Assembly (NCBI RefSeq): GCF_036884655.1 | Contig: NC_088347.1 | Location: 16,264,501-16,328,500, forward strand | Direction of reading: 5' to 3' | Length of the DNA stretch: 64,000 bases | DNA from: Musa acuminata AAA Group | Lineage: Eukaryota > Streptophyta > Magnoliopsida > Zingiberales > Musaceae | Shown here: positions 31,263-42,745 of the stretch, piece after piece | How positions within the stretch are numbered: the first letter of the stretch is position 1 | How the letters are laid out: every line of letters starts with the position of its first letter | The notes under the pieces: model-generated | What the model was told of the DNA's origin: nothing | The model's input: the letters and a program-made list of their open reading frames with translations, nothing else | Database searches by the model: none | Made by a program: the position numbers and the translations under genes

Positions 31263-32579
31263 AGTATATGCCACCAAATCTGTGATGTTAAGATCTCTCT
31301 TTTGTTGTCGGGTTAAAGGCATATTTTGATTGAGAGAGGTGATGGTCAAACTAGTTGGTGGATTGGTGGATGTAGGCTACGGTTTAGGATTGTTTTGTGG
31401 CTATTTTGGGTGCAGTTTGAGGGTGTGGTTTGGTGAAGTTTTAGGGCTGTGGATGAATGTTTTGGATCTGTGGTAGATGGTAGCGAAGGTTTAATAGAAA
31501 TCAGTGGAAGTTGCAGCAAGTATGTGCTGTCTTGTAAGAGTAGAATTATCGTCGAAGAAACAACGGTTTCTCGACGTAATTTCCATAAAAAACTTGAGAG
31601 AATTGAGAAGGGAATTGATAGCAAAATCACAGTTTATATGACAGCAAGGATATCTAATTTAATCAAGAAAATTTTGGTAGTATAACAGCAAGGAAATTGG
31701 TGCAAGTTGCAATTGCAGAATTCTCGTCAAAAAATTTCAGCGGGTTACGACGAAAATTTACAGCAACATAAAATCGTTATTAGAGATGAATTTTCTTAAT
31801 AGATCAATCTTAGATGGAATCTAAGATGATCTATGAAGTGTATAAGAAATTTCATTCAAAAAAGATTGTAAATAGATGGGTTAAGGCAACAATATGCGGC
31901 TGAAATTTTCTGCAGCACAGATTTTTAGATATAGCAGATTGGACGTAAAAGATCAGTGGTTTTATTGATAATTTTTTGATAAAACTAAAGGAAAATCCAC
32001 TGTTAGGAAGTGTCAAAGCTATCATAAAAATTTCGTAGAGATTTGGATAGAAACAACGTAGTATCAAGATAAAAAATCAGTGCTATGCGGCGGAAATTTT
32101 ACAGTGCAGATTTTCAAGTATAGCAGAATAGATGTAAAATATCAATGGTTTATATTGAGAATTTTTTGACAAAACCAAAGAAAAATCTGCTATTAGGAAG
32201 TATCAAATATGTCATAAAAATTTCATAGAGATTTGGATAGAAAAAACACAATAGCAAGATCAAACAGACGGTGCTATACGGTTGGAATTTTGTAATGTAT
32301 CTTTTGTCGTAGAGATGAAAACTTTATGACGAAAAGTTTATGCAGCAATATAGGAATAATTTTTTTAGGATTTTCAAATAAGGATAACTAAATTGCAGCA
32401 GTAGTAAGGTAGAAAACCAAAACCTGTTGCAATTCATGGGGAGATCAAACGATGATCCGTGGTGGTGGAGATGACAACAGAATTTGATGACGATATTTTA
32501 AGCAATTGTGGGAATTGCTTTGGATGGTTGTGGAGGGTTGATAGATGGTTGTGGAAGGGTAGCGAGATGCCAAGAATGC
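31263..32579 (-). other. Gypsy1 5' leader
   Basis: About 1.3 kb between PBS and gag with no credible gene. It contains a loosely repeated block of about 200 bp (GCAGATTTT...ATAGCAGATT/AGAATAGATG... GTAAAAG/ATATCAGTGG) around 31900-32250. Short open frames are not conserved. Confidence 0.7.
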
Positions 32580-32594
32580 TACTCTGATACTAGG
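32580..32594 (-). other. Primer binding site of Gypsy1
   Basis: Sense CCTAGTATCAGAGTAG directly after the 5' LTR; close to TGGTATCAGAGC but with mismatches, so the primer is probably initiator-Met tRNA. Confidence 0.65.
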
Positions 32595-32988
32595 TGTTAG
32601 AACCTTTGCAGATTCTAAACTTGGGGTTGATCTCTTTAGGGGATCGACCTCCTTGGAACTCTATAGGGGTTCTTCCCTCCAAGTTGCTACTCAAAGGCTA
32701 CAGAAAAGATTCATCTATTGCTTATCAAAAGAGAAGGAATACATGGCTATTTATAGGGTTTCTAAACCCTAACTCCTAATAGGACTCTTACTCAAGACTC
32801 CTACTTCTAACCAACTCCTAATAGGACTTCTACTCAAGACTCCTATTCCTTTACAACTCCTAATTCTTCTCTAAGAAACAACCTCCTAACCCTAGCCGAC
32901 CTCTTCACCTCTTTAATAGGGGTTGGCTTAGGTAGGTTTTACATGAATGTCTCTCTCAATTAAGACTCTCCTAACTAGAGTCCTAACA
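32595..32988 (-). repeat. 5' LTR of Gypsy1
   Basis: TGTTAGAACCTTTGCAG to GAGTCCTAACA, 394 bp, no length change from the 3' LTR. Sense TATA CTATAAATAG at 32747-32756. TATAA duplication follows at 32989-32993. Confidence 0.93.
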
Positions 32989-32993
32989 TATAA

Positions 32994-33235
32994 ATACTCC
33001 TTACTTCTCAATTGATAAAGCATAGAGAAGTGATAAAAACTGAACCGAAAATACAGTGAAATAGCATGCAAAAGTTGAGAGTTAACCTCCATCATTTCTA
33101 AGTATGAAAGTTTGTAAAAGGGGTGATTAATCTCTGCCCTTTAAGAAAGATCAATAGTGGAAATCGGTGACCTCATTGGAGGAGGTGTCGACAGTGGATG
33201 TAGGTCGGACGATCGAACTACTATAAAATTAGCAT
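32994..33235 (+). repeat. Copia LTR fragment, right of Gypsy1
   Basis: Resumes the LTR of 27194-27663: ATACTCC just after the TATA box, TTTGTAAAAGGGG, a hairpin-region remnant (CTGCCCTTTAAGAAAGATC), CCTCATTGGAGGAGG and GGATGTAGGTCGGACGATCGAA. It stops before the C-run and LTR end. Confidence 0.78.
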
Positions 33236-34165
33236 GTTCTCTTCTTGGTGTCAACTGGTCTCATAGTTGCTCGTGTGGAGACATTAGGGCTATAGTATAG
33301 GTGCTCATTGGAGAATAAGTTCACTGATTGATTCGCTCATGGAATGTTGAATGGTTGATGATACCTCATTATCAGACAGTGATTTTATCATCCTAATGGT
33401 GTATCTGGTCCTTCAACTTCAAACACCAAGGATATCCTATATGAGTACTCCACTCTTTAATACTAGACTTATAGGTTTGGAAGTTCTAGATATAGTATAG
33501 TCGGTTATCGTGAGTGGCAGTCAATCTTATGAGGGCTATTGAGTGTTGATAGAGGATCATCTACTCTCAGTATCTTGAAAGGAATATGCTATGTATTCTT
33601 GCTCAGATAAATCCTTGGCCAAGGTCCTTTGGATTGAGAGAGAAAGAGTTCTTTAAGAGAATCAGACTAGAGTGAGACTCAAGGAGAAATAGTATAGGCC
33701 TAACAGCACCATACCCGGTATATGGTCTCTATGATATTAGATGGATGAGGAATTATAGGTACATGGTAACTAAGGATAAATAAGTCCAAAGGATTGGATT
33801 CCCCTATATTATTCGAGGATTGTGATATAGTGGCCTAGAACATCCACATTCGATGAGTCGAGTAAATTTTTATGGGGATAATAATTCACTGAGCCATAAG
33901 ATGTTCTAATATGTTTGAGTCACGGCTAGCTTAATATTGGGCCTAAAGGGTCACACACATATGATAGGTGTTGCGACGAGTAGATATTCGAATATGAGAT
34001 ATCCACCAGAGCTCCCATCTTATTGGATATCCAATAAGCCATTGAATTATTGGATCCTATGGATGATATCCAATAAGAGCAAATGAGAGATTATTATATA
34101 GAGATCCACTAGTATATGAGGCTTAGGTAGGTGGATGGAGATCTACTACCCGATAAGGTAAGATA
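33236..34165. other. Unassigned repeat-like block
   Basis: About 930 bp with no coding frame and none of the Copia LTR landmarks. Mixed sequence with a perfect 16-bp palindrome TATTGGATATCCAATA at 34021-34036 and a partial second copy (GGATGATATCCAATAA) at 34061-34076. It may be part of an LTR from a family not otherwise present in the window. Confidence 0.5.
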
Positions 34166-34358
34166 TGTTAAATCTCAGATTTTGATGATGCAATCAATTG
34201 GTAAATTATTTGAACTAATCTATATATTGAGATAAGTGTGCAGGATTAACTACGATAGTAGTAAGGCATAAAGCAGATGTTGGGCTGGAGTCAAAGATCA
34301 GACAATAAGTCAAAGATTTGAATAATGTGCTAGAAGTTTACCGAAGGCTTGCCGAGAG
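34166..34358 (+). repeat. Copia LTR start, interrupted by A3
   Basis: TGTTAAATCTCAG start, GTGCAGGATTAACTACGATAG, then a CCGAAGGCTTGCCGAGAG segment where A3 inserted. It resumes at 41511. Confidence 0.8.
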
Positions 34359-36103
34359 TGTTAGGACCAAGAGCACTAAGAGGGGGGGGTGAATTAGTGC
34401 AGCGGAAAACCTTCTACGATTAAAATAAAAACTGCGCTCGTTCGTTAAAAGTGATTTTGGTAAAAACGCCGATTCGTAAATCACTTTAACTTTTGTTTAA
34501 GAGAGATGCAGCAAAGATATAAATGCAGTTTGCAGTTATGATTCAGATCAAATAGTAGGCGCAAACTGAAATATGATATTCGAACGAAAAACCTGATTTA
34601 CGTCTAAATGCTAATTCGTAAATCACTTGATTAAGCGAGATGCAGTTTAAGCATGGATATAAAGGTAGTTTGCAGTTATGAAAGAAATCAAAACGTAAAT
34701 GCAAACAGAAATATGATGATCGTACGATAAAACTGATTTATGTCTAAATACCGATTCGGAATGTGCAAAGCTTGAAACCCGATCGTATATGCACAGAAAG
34801 CAGTAAGCTTTAGAGGAGGTTTGCAGTAAAGATAACATGCTCAAAGTAAATGCAAACTGAGATTTAGAGTGGTTCGGTCAATCTTGACCTACTCCACTTT
34901 TCGCTTCCTCCACCAACGAGGTCATCGACGTCAACTAGAGGCCTTCCTTCAATAAGCGAAGGCCAAACACCCTTTTACAATTTCACTCTTTTTGACGGGC
35001 TTAGGAGACAACCCTTACAGAATTTTCTCTCCTCTCTTTAAAGCTCAGAACTTGGAAGAAAAGAGGGAGAAGAACTTTTGGCCTTTACAATAATTTTGAG
35101 CTCTAAAAATCACAGAACAAGATCAAGATTTCGGTGTGTATTGGTGCCCTTTCAATGCTGAATGAGTGGGGTATTTATAGACCCCAACCTAGTTTGAAAT
35201 TGGAGCTCAAAACTGTCAATTCCCAGAATTCCGGGATCTGGCGGTTGCACCTTCTGACTGGAGCGGTTGCACCGCCTGGCAGAGCTCGAAGACTGAGCCT
35301 TTGGGCGGTGCCACCTCCTGTCAGAGGCAGTTACACCTCCTGCCAGAGCTCGAAGACCGAGCTCAGGCGGTGCCACCTCCTAACTGAGGTGGTTGCACCG
35401 CTCAGCCAGAGCTCGGAGACCAAGCCCAGGCAGTGCCACCTCCTGTCAGGGGAGGTTGCACCGCCCAATCTCGCTCGGAGACTGAGCCCAAGCGGTGCCA
35501 CCTCCTGGCTGGGGCGATTGCACCGCTAGTCTCGCTCGGAGACTTAGCCCAGGCGGTGCCACCTCCTAGCTTGGGCGGCTGAACCGCTTGGCAGAAATTA
35601 GGGTCCGAATGAGTTGATTCATTCGGCCCAATTTGGGTTTTTTCAGGGGCCCAATTGCCCCAAGATTAAGTTAATGGGATCACCTCCCATTTCCAACTTA
35701 ATCATTATGCTAACTACGATTTTTCCTAAGATATTTACTGCAACTTGCTCCGGTGCGTCAATCGCTTCTTCCGGCGAACTTCCGTCGATCATCCGATGAA
35801 CCCTCGGTGATGCTCCTGCGGACTTCCGGTAAACTCCTAGACTTGCGACGATCCACTTGGTGAGTTCCGACGAGCTTCTTTGGCAAGCTCATGGACTTCT
35901 CGGATTCGTTCCCGCAGAACCTCCGATGACTGTCCGAACTTCCGTCGAACTCTCGAACTCCCAACGTGATCATTGTCTTGACGCCGACGCAACTCCTATT
36001 GTATATCTTATTTTCATCGTAGTTAATCCTGCACACTTATCTCAACATATAGGTTAGATAACAAATGACAATTGAATTCATCATCAAAATCCGAGATTCA
36101 ACA
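34359..36103 (-). repeat. 3' LTR of A3
   Basis: TGTTAGGACC to GAGATTCAACA. Short G/C-run, three GATTTAC-type segments near 34440, 34590 and 34735 that correspond to the 18-bp repeat unit expanded at 63763, hairpin near 34940-34964, TATA box near 35169-35180, and a long dyad array at 35230-35600. The PPT follows. Confidence 0.9.
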
Positions 36104-37161
36104 ATCTCCCCCTTTTTGATGATAACAATCAATTGATAATGGAGTTAACCTTAACTCCCCCTATCTATATGCCATTTTGAGATAAGTCATTCTTGAATTC
36201 AAAACCTTTGAATTCAAGAGACATATTGATAAGTTAAAATCATTTAAACTTATCAATACTCCTATCATGATTCCCATCATGATGTTTCTTTCTGAAGATG
36301 ATGTCAAGGCTTGACATTCATTTTTAAATTTTACATAATAGGTTTGAATGATGGTAATAGTAGCAATTCATCATATTGTAAGATATCAATATGTAAAACT
36401 ACGAAGTAAGATTTTGATATCATTACATGATACAAACAAGGTATAATGCAAATTATAGTGCATAATGCAAATTATAGCAATCATAGCATCAATTCATATA
36501 TCTCTTGGTAATGCAAGCATGTCATTAATACTCATATATTTCTCCCCCTTTGTCATCAACAAAAAGCATGGTAATTGTGATAGCAGGAGAACAAAAGCGA
36601 ATTTTGAGCATAAGTGTGATAGTTGTTCATGCCTTTACATGTTATTTTCCAAGCATATAAAGGATAGCATGATACATAGATTGCTTTGAATACTTCTTCC
36701 TTTTTATTTGTTATAATCTTTTTGCATAAAGGAGGAAGGCTATTTGTGAAGTTAAAATCGATAAGAGATTAAATCATACTTCATTTTTACAAGGATCAAG
36801 ATATGTATGTGAAACAAATCTTTGCAAGTAAAAACACTATCATCCATATTTCAAGATGGAATTTATAAGCAGGAATCATTTCATCAAATCCATTTCAGAA
36901 AAATATTTTTCATAAGTGTATGAGAAAATTCGATTGTTAGGATACCAATTGTTAAGCGAATCCGAAAATGAAATTAACACTTTCATGCATTCAGACAAGA
37001 CTATGCTATTGATTTTCAAATACAATCATGAAGATAAAACATGCTTATTGTTATGAAAATTTTTGTATTCAACACATAATTTCCAATATATTATTTAGGT
37101 ATGTAATGACAATCAAGTGATTTGATCATTCAATAAAGTCTGAAAGATAATTTTAACTAGT
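36104..37161 (-). other. A3 3' UTR
   Basis: PPT at 36104-36117 (window ATCTCCCCCTTTTT), internal PPT-like site at 36541-36552 (CTCCCCCTTTGTC) beside CATCAACAAAAAG, and GATATC-bounded repeats near 36380-36420. No gene seen. Confidence 0.78.
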
Positions 37162-37267
37162 TTATGTATTCGGACACATCAACATTCCTAATTCTCTTCT
37201 TATGAAATCAAATTGTTCTTCATTTAGAGGTTTTGTAAAAATATCAGCTAGTTGATGTTTAATATTA
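37162..37267 (-). pseudogene. Residual end of A3 pol
   Basis: About 35 codons of the RNase H tail (HQLADIFTKPLNEEQFDFI-like, RRELGM, then a stop at about 37162), matching the last codons of A1 and A2 pol. Similarity stops at GATGTTTAATATTATGG, the left border of the foreign block. Confidence 0.75.
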
Positions 37268-37573
37268 TGGCAATATAATAACATGACGCATCAATTGCAT
37301 TGGTATATCATTTTCACAAATCATATTTATCATGGAAACCAAGACACAAGGTTTTCAAAAACATTTAGTTTCGATGTAAAATCCAATAGTGAGTAACGAG
37401 ATTAAACAATGAGTGATGTTTGTAACTCTACTCACAAATAAATACATTAGGTAACCAGATCAAAGATCAAGGCACAAGGCATTGTGATCATAGTGAGTAA
37501 CATAAAGAGTTTATAATACACATATAAGAAAATTAAAATGCCTAAATAAAGAGTCAAATTGTCGATGAATTTG

Positions 37574-38623
37574 CTACAGCTCAGATAGGATTTGATCTCG
37601 TCGATGTTCAAGCCGTTCTTGTCTTTGTTCAAATCGGTCCATCCGAATCCCAATATCTTCGACAGATGATGTATGCGCTTGCTGAAATGAGTGTGTTTCC
37701 TCAAAGGGACAGATCGGAGGAGATTGAGTACCCCTAAAGACTGGTGTTTCCGGTTCTGGTTCTGGTTGAGGGGGATCGGTTCTTCTAGGCATTCTAACCC
37801 AGTTACCGTTTCTTTAAACACATCTTAATCGGTGAAGTAGATTTTTGTTTATTATACTAAACCTATCTACTTTTATTACTTCTTCTTCCGGAGGTATTGG
37901 AATATTGTAGGCTTTCGGTATTCTAGTGATTATACTACCATATGGAAGCATCATGTCTTTCTTAGATAGTTCTAACATGTTTTCCTGGATAAGATAACCA
38001 AGACAGATGGCATGTCCTTTCATGATCCAATACATAGTTCCTAATTCTAGTTGGCTTACTTCATCATGATGGTATTGTTTAGGGAGAATGATGCTAGTTA
38101 GGATATGATGAAGTACCTAAGTGTTTAGTGGTAGTAGATGTTCACAACTTTTAAGAACAAATGCTAAGTTGGGATTGGCGAAAATTGTTTCTAAGGCTTC
38201 AACATATGTTGTCCCAATAGTTTCATCATCCCATGATCCTCTAAAGTAGAGTCCTCTATTTTTTATGGGAATGCCTATCATATCACAAATGAATTTATCC
38301 GTAATGGAGATGTGTTGTCCTAAGAGATATGTAGACATTCTTTCTTCTTCATCTACTTGTATATTGTTGTAAAACAATCTAACAAGTCTTGGATAGATGG
38401 GTTCACTAATTTGTAAAATAGGGAGTAGATCTAAGTTTGCAAACCATTGGATTGTCTCTAAGTCTCTTAGTTCATTTAAATCTATATGTTTTCCCTTATT
38501 GACACTCCTAAGTTCGAAAGAGGAAAACTTTTCAGCATGATATTTTGAATCGAAAAGGGTAAGATCAAAATCTTCCATTAATCTCCTCTTCCCTTTGTCC
38601 CTTGAGGATCTTCTAGACCCCAT
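37574..38623 (-). pseudogene. Putative plant transposon-protein-like ORF (two stops)
   Basis: 350 codons from ATG 38623, in one frame, broken by TAG at 38117-38119 and TAA at about 37814-37816. N-terminus is basic (GSRRSSRDKGKRR), then IYPRLVRLFYNN, STYLLGQHISITD, GLYFRGSWDD, a block HHILTSIILPKQYHHDEVSQ, LGTMYWIMKGHAICLGYLI and LPYGSIITRI. This pattern resembles the putative plant transposon protein family (Pfam PF20167, from memory). A proline-rich stretch and a Gln/Glu/Arg-rich coiled-coil-like end follow. A homologue is at 54421-55537 in element D. Biochemical role is unknown. Confidence 0.7.
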
Positions 38624-38993
38624 AACTACTGCTATTTAAGAGGATAGTAATGAGCAAGAGTAAATGAATCAAAAACAGAATTTAAGGGGTTCTTAGAAAA
38701 TACCTTAGTGAGATCTTCAATAGAAGGAGAGATTGTTGATCTTTTGCTTCAAAATGAGGAGTCTTTGGGATGCAATGAGGGGTGAAATGGAGGTGGCGAA
38801 GCTTTGGAAGAGTAAAGAGGGGAAGGAAGTGAGTTGAGGTCGGTTCCACCGCCGGCCCTAGCTCGGGTTAAAACGAGGCAGAGTTGCGGGCGGTTGCATC
38901 GCTGGTTGGGGCAGTGCAACCGCTTGCAACACGTGACAGCCGGAGGTGCTACCTCCAACTGGGGTGGTGCCACTGCCTGCAGGCGGTGAGCAA
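38624..38993 (-). promoter_or_regulatory. Upstream region of the extra ORF with LTR-type dyads
   Basis: Between the ORF start and the gag junction. 38840-38990 holds GGTTCCACCGCCGGCC, GGGCGGTTGCATCGC, GGTGCTACCTCC and GGTGGTGCCACTGCC: the same GGCGGT-N3-ACCGCC pattern as the LTR arrays, although it lies inside the element. D has a similar block upstream of its copy (55755-55865). It may be a promoter or leader carried along with the ORF. Confidence 0.55.
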
Positions 38994-39770
38994 TTTGTTT
39001 CTTTTAATGAATTTTTTAAATTTTCTTGTTAGAAGTGCCAAGTCATCGTCACAGTCCTCATCACTTGAGTTTTCTCTCAAGTGGTCTTCTGAAGTTCTAA
39101 GTGTCATATCCTTCATGTTCTTTGGAAGAATATCTTCTTGCTCTTCATGAGCTTCGCAAGTCATCTCGTAGGTCATTAATGACCCGATTAGTTCTTCAAG
39201 AGGGAAGTTGTTTAGATCTTTCGCCTTTTGAATAGTAGTGACTTTAGGATCCCAACTCTTAAGAAGGGATCTTAGAATCTTATTTACGAGCTCAAAATCT
39301 GAAAAACTTTTTCCGAGTCCTTTTAGACCATTGACGACATCCGTGAAACGGGTAAACATGTCGCCAATAGTCTCACTAGGTTTCATCGGGAAAAGTTCGA
39401 AAGAATGTAACAAAAGATTGATTTTTGACTCTTTCACTCTACTTGTGCCTTTGTGAGTCACTTCGAGTGTGTGCCAAATATCAAATGCGGTTTCACAAAC
39501 CGAAACACGGTTGAACTCGTTTTTATCAAGCGCACAAAATAAGGCATTCATAGCCTTTGCATTAAGAGCGAAAGCCTTCTTCTCCAATTCATTCCAATCG
39601 ATCATTGGAAGAGAAGACTTCGAAAATCCATTTTTGACAAGATTCTAAAGTTCAAAATCCATAGAAATAAGAAAGATCCTCATTTGGGTCTTCCAATAGG
39701 TGCAGTCCGTCCCATTGAACATGGGTGGATGTGTAATAGAATGGCCCTCTTGGTTTCTGACGTATGCTAT
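38994..39770 (-). pseudogene. A3 gag (start lost, one stop, no zinc knuckle)
   Basis: The usual gag start reads ATA instead of ATG (39768-39770). A TAG replaces the Trp codon at 39645-39647, the same change as in A1. From 39605 a 200-codon open stretch covers the UBN2-type gag core (NALFCALDKNEFNRVS, FDIWHTLEVT, GDMFTRFTDV, KILRSLLKSWDPK, EELIGSLMTYE) and an acidic tail. It ends at KFIKRNK, where the foreign block begins, so the CCHC knuckle is missing. Confidence 0.88.
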
Positions 39771-39806
39771 CTCTCTTGGGTTTTAATCCATTTGAGAGTT
39801 AACCCC

Positions 39807-39819
39807 GCTCTGATACCAA
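39807..39819 (-). other. Primer binding site of A3
   Basis: Sense TTGGTATCAGAGC, a perfect match to the usual initiator-Met site, one base from the 5' LTR. Confidence 0.88.
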
Positions 39820-39820
39820 T

Positions 39821-41505
39821 TGTTAGGATCAAGAGCACTAAGAGGGGGGGGGGTGAATTAGTGCAGCGGAAAACCTTCTACGATTAAAATAAAAACTGCG
39901 TTCGTTCGTTAAAAGTGATTTTGGTAAGAAAGCCGATTCGTAAATCACTTTAACTTTTGTTTAAGCGAGATACAACAAAATATAAATGCAGTTTGCAGTT
40001 ATGATTTTGATCAGATAGTAGGCGCAAACTGAAATATGATATTCGTACAAAAAAACTGATTTACGTCTAAATGCTGATTCGTAAATCACTTGATTAAGCG
40101 AGATGCAGTTTAAGCATGGATATAAAGGCAGTTTGCAGTTATGATAGAAATCAAAATGTAAACGCAAATAGAAATATGATGATCATACGATAATACTGAT
40201 TTACGTCTAAACGTCGATTCGGAAGGTGCAAAGCTTGAAACCCGATCGTATATGCGTAGAAAGCAGTAAGCTTTAGAGGTGGTTTGCAGTAAAGATAACA
40301 TGCTCAAAGTAAAGGCAAACTGAGATTTAGAGTGGTTCGGTCAATCTTGACCTACTCCACTTTTGGCTTCCTCCACCCACAAGGTCACCGACGTCAACTA
40401 GAGGCCTTCCTTCAATAGGCAAAGGCCAACCACCCTTTTATAGTTTCACTCCTTTTGACGGGCTTAGGAGACAACCCTTACAGAATTTTCTCTCCTCTCT
40501 TTAAAGCTCAGAACTTGGAAGAAAAGAGGGAGAAGAACTTTTAGCCTTTACAACAATTTTGAGCTCTAAAAATCACAGAACAAGATAAGGATTTCGGTGT
40601 GTATTGGTGCCCTTTCAGTGCTGAATGGGTGGGGTATTTATAGGCCCCAACCCAGTTTGAAATTGGAGCTCAAAACTGTCAATTCCCGAAATTCCGGGAT
40701 CTGGCGGTTGCACCTCCTGATTAGAGCGGTTGCACTGCTTGGCAGAGCTCGAAGATTGAGCCTCTGGGCAGTGCCACCTCCTGTCAGGGGCGGTTGCACC
40801 TCCTGCCAGAGCTTGAAGACCGAGCTTAGGCAGTGCCACCTCCTGACTGAGGCGGTTGCACCACTCAACCAGAGCTCGGAGATCGAGCCCAGGTGGTGCC
40901 ACCTCCTGTCTAGGGAGGTTGCACCTCCCAGTCTCACTCGGAGACTTAGCCCAGGCGGTGCCACCTCCTGGCTTGGGCGGTTGAACCGCCTAGCAGAAAT
41001 CAGGGTCCGAATGAGTTGATCCATTCAACCCAATTTGGGTTTTTTCAGGGGCCCAATTGCCCCAAGATTAAGTTAATGGGATCACCTCCCATTTCCAACT
41101 TAATCATTATGCTAACTACGATTTTTCCTAAGATATTTACTGCAACTTGCTCCGGTGCGTCAATCGCTTCTTCCGGCGAACTTCCGTCGATCATCCGAGG
41201 AACCCTCGGTGATGCTCCTGCGGACTTCCGGCAAACTCCTGGACTTGCGACGATCCACTTGGCGAGTTCCGACTAGCTTCTTTGGCAAGCTCATGGATTT
41301 CTTGGATTCGTTCCTGCAGAACCTCTGACGACTGTCCGAACTTCCGTCGAACTCTCGAACTCCCAACGTGATCATTGTCTTGACTCCGGCGCAACTCCTG
41401 TTGCATATCTTATTTTCATCGTAGTTAATCCTGCACACTTATCTCAACATATAGGTTAGATAACAAATGATAATTGACTTCATCATCAAAATCCGAGATT
41501 CAACA
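39821..41505 (-). repeat. 5' LTR of A3
   Basis: TGTTAGGATC to GAGATTCAACA. Same order of parts as the 3' LTR: G/C-run, three GATTTACG segments, hairpin (near 40408-40432, GGCCTTC/AAAGGCC), TATA box near 40630-40641 and dyad array 40700-41000 with fewer units than the 3' copy. Confidence 0.9.
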
Positions 41506-41510
41506 AAGAG

Positions 41511-41840
41511 TTCATTGGGAGCTCGGTGAGAGTTCGTTGGAAGTTCGATGAGAGCTCGTCGGGAGTTCATCAAGAGTTCGCCGAAAGTTCACTAAGAAGT
41601 TCGCCGAGAGAACAATCAACATATAAAATAGAGATTGTATGTTTAAATGTCTTAATTATCATAGTTAGACCTTAAGTTGAGTTAAGATTGGGAGGTAATC
41701 CCACTAACTCAATTAGGGGTCAACTGGGCCCTTAATAGGGCTAAATTAGGCCGGTTGAACAGCCCATTCAGTACTTGAAGTCACGGTCGGCGGTGGCACT
41801 ACCAGGACCGACGATGGCACCGCTTGGGACTCAATCTCCC
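41511..41840 (+). repeat. Copia LTR fragment, right of A3
   Basis: Continues the LTR of 34166-34358: short tandem GAGTTCGTYGGRAG-like units (41511-41610), then TTGGGAGGTAATCCCACTAACTC, a dyad remnant (GGCGGTGGCACTACC) and CTCAATCTCC, where it is cut and joined to a Gypsy LTR. Confidence 0.75.
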
Positions 41841-42105
41841 AAGATTCATTTATTGTTTATCAAAAGATGATAAATACATGACTATTTATAGGGTTTCTAA
41901 ACCTCAACTCCTAATAGGACTCATACTCGAGACTCCTACTTCTAACCAACTCCTAATAAAACTCCTACTCTAAGAAGCAACCTCCCAACTAATCCTAACC
42001 CTAGCCGGCCTCTTCACCTCTTTAATAGGGGTTGGCTAGGTAGGCATTATATGAATACCCCTTTCAATTAAACTCAATTAGGAGTCTCCTAGCTAGAGTC
42101 TTAAC
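41841..42105 (-). repeat. Truncated Gypsy LTR
   Basis: Last 265 bp (window sense) of the Gypsy1-type LTR, from AAGATTCATTTATTG to GAGTCTTAACA, including the sense TATA CTATAAATAG near 41880. The other end and interior are missing. Confidence 0.82.
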
Positions 42106-42745
42106 AGAATGCTAGAGCTATGAACGCTTTATTTTGTGCTTTGAGCAAAAACAAGTTTAATCGTATATCGATATTTGGCATATACTTGAAATCACACACG
42201 AAAGCACTAGTAAAGTTAATAATTCGAAAATCAATATTTTGATGCATGATTTTGAATTATTTCGGATGGAACCAAGTGAGACCATCGGAGACATGTACAC
42301 TCGATTTACGGATGTCATCAATGGTCTAAAAGTGCTTGGTAAAAATTTTTCTAACTTTGAACTCGTTAACAAAATATTGAGATCTCTTCCAAAGAGTTGG
42401 GACCTTAAAGTAATGGTTATTCAAGAGACCAAGGATTTGAATAATTTTTCTCTCAAAAAACTTATCGGGTCGTTAATAACCTATGAGATGACTTGCAATG
42501 CTCATGAAGAGATTAAGAATACCCTTCCAAAGAACAGGAAGGATTTAGCTCTTTGAACAATAGAATACCACTTGAGTGATAACTCAAGTAATGATGATGA
42601 CCTTGAACTTCTCACAAGTCAATTCAAAAAAATTATTAAACAAAAATCTAAAAATAAACTTAAAAAGAAGAAGCTATCAAAGAAAAAGAATATGCTTAAG
42701 GCAACATGGGATGAATTGAGTTCATCCGATGACGAGGAGCAAACC
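42106..42745 (+). pseudogene. Copia gag fragment without zinc knuckle
   Basis: Plus-strand piece with MNALFCALSKNKFNRIS, then a deletion, ELFRMEPSETIGDMYTRFTD, KILRSLPKSWDLK, EKLIGS-like and NRKDLAL, a stop, then SSNDDDLELLTSQF. The lysine-rich stretch is joined directly to MLKATWDELSSSDDEE, so about 30 codons containing the CCHC knuckle are absent. It runs into LTR sequence at 42746. Confidence 0.8.

Larger units (their letters stand above)
27669..32988 (-). mobile_element. Ty3/Gypsy element Gypsy1 (deleted chromovirus-like copy)
   Basis: 5.3 kb, minus strand, two 394-bp LTRs, PBS, long leader, gag, protease, RT, RNase H, integrase remnant and chromodomain-like tail, PPT and TATAA duplications. 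RT precedes integrase, which defines Gypsy. By eye the LTRs differ at about 12-13 of 394 positions, fewer than A2's LTRs, so it is younger. Internal deletions remove the RT catalytic YxDD region and most of integrase. Confidence 0.94.
34359..41505 (-). mobile_element. Copia element A3: gag plus transposon-protein-like ORF, pol deleted
   Basis: 7.1-kb minus-strand element with paired LTRs (1745 and 1685 bp, closely alike over their shared parts), PBS, gag, and a foreign 1.7-kb block in place of nearly all of pol. A short pol tail, 3' UTR and PPT complete it. The flanks are GAGAG (34354-34358) and AAGAG (41506-41510), a duplication with one mismatch. With no RT or integrase it could only have moved with help from a relative. 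It resembles known gag-only derivatives of plant LTR elements but carries an extra ORF. Confidence 0.88.

Noticed and set aside
31263..32579. Possible host gene in the long Gypsy1 leader
   Set aside because: Short frames only, no motifs, stops throughout; consistent with an untranslated leader.
35134..35529. 131-codon frame and similar ones at 40597, 12648 and 62435
   Set aside because: They run through the GC-rich dyad arrays, where stop codons are rare; the peptide is low-complexity and frame use is inconsistent between LTRs.
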